A stretch of DNA of 64,000 bases, from contig CAZDSU010000019.1 in the NCBI GenBank assembly GCA_964508135.1, forward strand, positions 1 to 64,000, in the 5' to 3' direction. The notes below the pieces were generated by a model that was given only the letters and a program-made list of their open reading frames with translations, searched no databases and had not been told where the DNA came from. The stretch comes from UBA6168 sp964508135 (GTDB lineage: Bacteria > Bacteroidota > Bacteroidia > Chitinophagales > Saprospiraceae). Of this stretch, positions 62,343 to 64,000 are shown in pieces (positions within the stretch are counted from its first letter, which is position 1; each line of letters starts with the position of its first letter). The position numbers were made by a program, and so were the translations under genes.

Positions 62343-62392
62343 TCCAACAGGGTTAATACGGGTCGAATTCGACCCGTATTAACCCTGTTGGA
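62343..62392. repeat. perfect 50-bp palindrome
   Basis: TCCAACAGGGTTAATACGGG plus TCGAA, followed without a loop by its exact complement. Located 82 bp upstream of the KilA-N start. Confidence 0.95.
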
Positions 62393-62439
62393 GTTTTGAT
62401 TTCATTTTTAGGGCTAAAAAATCAAAATCCATTTGTCCA

Positions 62440-62542
62440 GACCATTTCGGCGACATCACCGAAATGGTCAACAAACCACTTTCGACTTGTCTCCAGACCA
62501 TTTTGTTGGTGTCAACAAAATGGTCGCTCCTCGTTTTAAACC
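62440..62542. repeat. 103-bp direct repeat, copy U, with two palindromes
   Basis: Hairpins at 62440-62469 (GACCATTTCGGCGA, CA, TCACCGAAATGGTC) and 62496-62525. The second hairpin is the same as in copy D. The first differs but keeps pairing. Confidence 0.88.
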
Positions 62543-62653
62543 CCTTAAATTTGAGTGGTTTAAAAATGACAATCCATTGATTATCTTGACCTTAGCTTTT
62601 TAATATCATCAAATTCGATGACATTAAACCACCCGCCGAACTGGGGTTCGGCG

Positions 62654-63994
62654 CTACCCCAACCTCAAATAAACCACCTGCCCGTTCACCCTCGTCCCCG
62701 GCGTGATGCTTTGCGTCACCACCTTGCCGTAGCCGCCGCTGAACTGTACCCGCAAACCTTTGTTTTCGAGCAAAAACAGGGCATCTCGAAGGCCCATGCC
62801 GATGACATTGGGCACTTTTTTCTCCTCCACCGAACGCTTCATTAGTTTGAGCGAATCGGGTTCGGCGCTGCGGAGTACCGCCCAGTCTCCGTCGGCCTTG
62901 TTGTAATAATCGAGGCCAAGTTCGCTCATGATGTACTGAATATCAGTGCGGTAGCCAGCGTCTTTATCTGGCATTTGCTTGCTTTCAAAGGCCACGGCGT
63001 CACCCGTGTTCAGCACGGGGTAAAGTTCCAGCCGGGTGGCGATGGCCTTTTCAGCGATCTCCTTGAAGACTGGCAGTGCCACTGCGCCACCGTAAATGCC
63101 CGCCTCTTTTGGCTTGCTGATGAGCACGATGCAGGAGTAAACCGGGTTGTCGGCAGGGAAGTACCCGGCGAAGCTCGCCTGGTAGCCGCCGACTTTTGTT
63201 TTTTCTTTCAAGCGCTGGTAGTTCAACTGTGCGGTGCCCGTTTTGCCAGCAAAACGGAAGACATCCGAGCGGGCGGCGTAGGCCGTTCCCCAACTGCTGT
63301 CCACCACGCATTCCAGCAGTTCTTGCGCTTGGTTGATGGCTTTTTTCGAAGCAATGCGGCCTTTCACCTCGGTCACCGGAAATTTTTTCAGCGTTACGCC
63401 GTACTGCTGAATTTCCCGGATGAGGTAGGGCTTGACGTACACCCCATCGTTTGCGACTGCATTGTAAAAAGCCAGCAACTGCAACGGGGTAGTGGTCAAT
63501 TCATAGCCGATTGACATCCATGGCAGTGTCGTGCCGCTCCAACCGTCCTCCTCGTTGTAAGCTCGTTTGATGTATGGTTCTGGCTCGCCACCGACTTCGA
63601 CACCAGTCGGTTGGTCGAGGAAAAAATCATGCAGCCGCTCGATGTATTTGTCGGCCTTATTTTTTGTTCCGTAGCTGTTGTAAACCATTCTGGAAACGCC
63701 CACGTTGGACGACATTCCGAAGGCCTGCTTCACCGACACCCGGTTGTAGTGGTGCGGATAAGCATCTTTCAGTTCGGCGTCGTGGTACATGGTCACGCCC
63801 TGTTCCAGGTCAATGCTGTCCTCGAGGTCAATAAACCCGTCTTCGAGCATGGCGAGCATGGAAGCCAGCTTGAAGGTAGAGCCGGGTTCCGTTGCCGAAC
63901 CGATGGCGTGGTTGTAGGTCTCCCAGAGCTGTCCTTCTTTCGTCCAACCGAGGTTGGCCAAGGCCTTGACGGCCCCAGTTTTCACGTCCATCAA
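62654..63994 (-). CDS. ftsI: FtsI/PBP3 transpeptidase with C-terminal PASTA (partial)
   Basis: The visible 446 residues are the C-terminal part; the N-terminus lies beyond the window. Septal D,D-transpeptidase that crosslinks peptidoglycan with FtsW. Active-site motifs: GSTFKLASM (SxxK, catalytic Ser), MSSNVGVSRM (SxN) and FAGKTGTAQL (KTG). A single PASTA domain ends the protein (KVPNVIGMGLRDALFLLENK). The dcw position before murE agrees with ftsI. Confidence 0.95.
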   Translation of the reverse strand: MMDVKTGAVKALANLGWTKEGQLWETYNHAIGSATEPGSTFKLASMLAMLEDGFIDLEDSIDLEQGVTMYHDAELKDAYPHHYNRVSVKQAFGMSSNVGVSRMVYNSYGTKNKADKYIERLHDFFLDQPTGVEVGGEPEPYIKRAYNEEDGWSGTTLPWMSIGYELTTTPLQLLAFYNAVANDGVYVKPYLIREIQQYGVTLKKFPVTEVKGRIASKKAINQAQELLECVVDSSWGTAYAARSDVFRFAGKTGTAQLNYQRLKEKTKVGGYQASFAGYFPADNPVYSCIVLISKPKEAGIYGGAVALPVFKEIAEKAIATRLELYPVLNTGDAVAFESKQMPDKDAGYRTDIQYIMSELGLDYYNKADGDWAVLRSAEPDSLKLMKRSVEEKKVPNVIGMGLRDALFLLENKGLRVQFSGGYGKVVTQSITPGTRVNGQVVYLRLG

Positions 63995-64000
63995 GATGGC

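Larger units (their letters stand above)
62262..62653. other. intergenic repeats between ftsI and KilA-N gene
   Basis: 392 bp with no open frame. It holds a perfect 50-bp palindrome (62343-62392), copy U of the 103-bp repeat (62440-62542), and a CGCCGAAC/GTTCGGCG hairpin at about 62634-62653 abutting the ftsI stop, which may act as a weak terminator. Confidence 0.75.

Overview
The window looks like a chromosome segment of a Bacteroidota bacterium, most likely of the Saprospiraceae (Haliscomenobacter/Lewinella side). Evidence: a Por/type IX secretion (T9SS) C-terminal sorting domain, a DUF4293 protein, TTG-N19-21-TAnnTTTG promoters, lipoproteins and Tat-exported oxidoreductase-like proteins, a MraY with the Bacteroidota-type internal insert, and a giant adhesin with the family's thrombospondin-3, PA14 and SprB-like architecture. 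No rRNA, tRNA or CRISPR array was recognised.

Layout. (1) 0.1-13.3 kb is ordinary chromosome: DUF4293 membrane protein, a secreted cohesin-like hypothetical, an AddA/RecB-like helicase, a SPOR protein, a rhodanese, a T9SS-exported protein, a membrane-anchored PASTA protein, and a Tat-exported TIM-barrel plus DUF1501 pair. (2) 13.5-30.7 kb is an efflux/detoxification island on the + strand: His-rich small protein, CzcB/CusB adaptor, CzcA/CusA pump, TolC-like channel, His-rich lipoprotein, a P1B-type ATPase with an altered metal-site motif, class I aldolase FbaB, then a second complete RND pump of the drug-efflux (HAE1) type preceded by another small protein. (3) 30.9-33.6 kb holds a pRiA4b ORF-3-like protein, a DUF5106/thioredoxin protein and a truncated CNNM/CorC gene that shares a 147-bp repeat with the end of fbaB. 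(4) 33.9-44.4 kb is one 3514-residue secreted surface protein on the - strand. (5) 45.0-64.0 kb is the division and cell-wall (dcw) cluster on the - strand: ftsI (cut by the window edge), murE, mraY, murD, ftsW, murG, murC, ftsQ, ftsA, ftsZ, ending at a strong terminator near 44.9 kb.

The dcw cluster is the most unusual part. It is invaded at three points, always in the same orientation, by accessory genes: small hypotheticals and a KilA-N protein between ftsI and murE; a zeta-like kinase plus MNT/HEPN (MntA/HepT-type) toxin-antitoxin pair between mraY and murD; and a second KilA-N protein between murC and ftsQ. Most gaps of the cluster contain palindromic repeats. Some palindromes lie inside coding sequence and are read in frame (murC about 50 extra residues, murD about 11, a KilA-N gene). 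Between murC and the KilA-N gene a tandem array of at least five hairpins, spaced 44-47 bp apart, has conserved linkers and variable but self-complementary cores. A second palindrome family with a TGAYRTCA centre and covarying arms marks the edges of the other accessory modules. These repeats and cassettes are the best candidates here for something undescribed.
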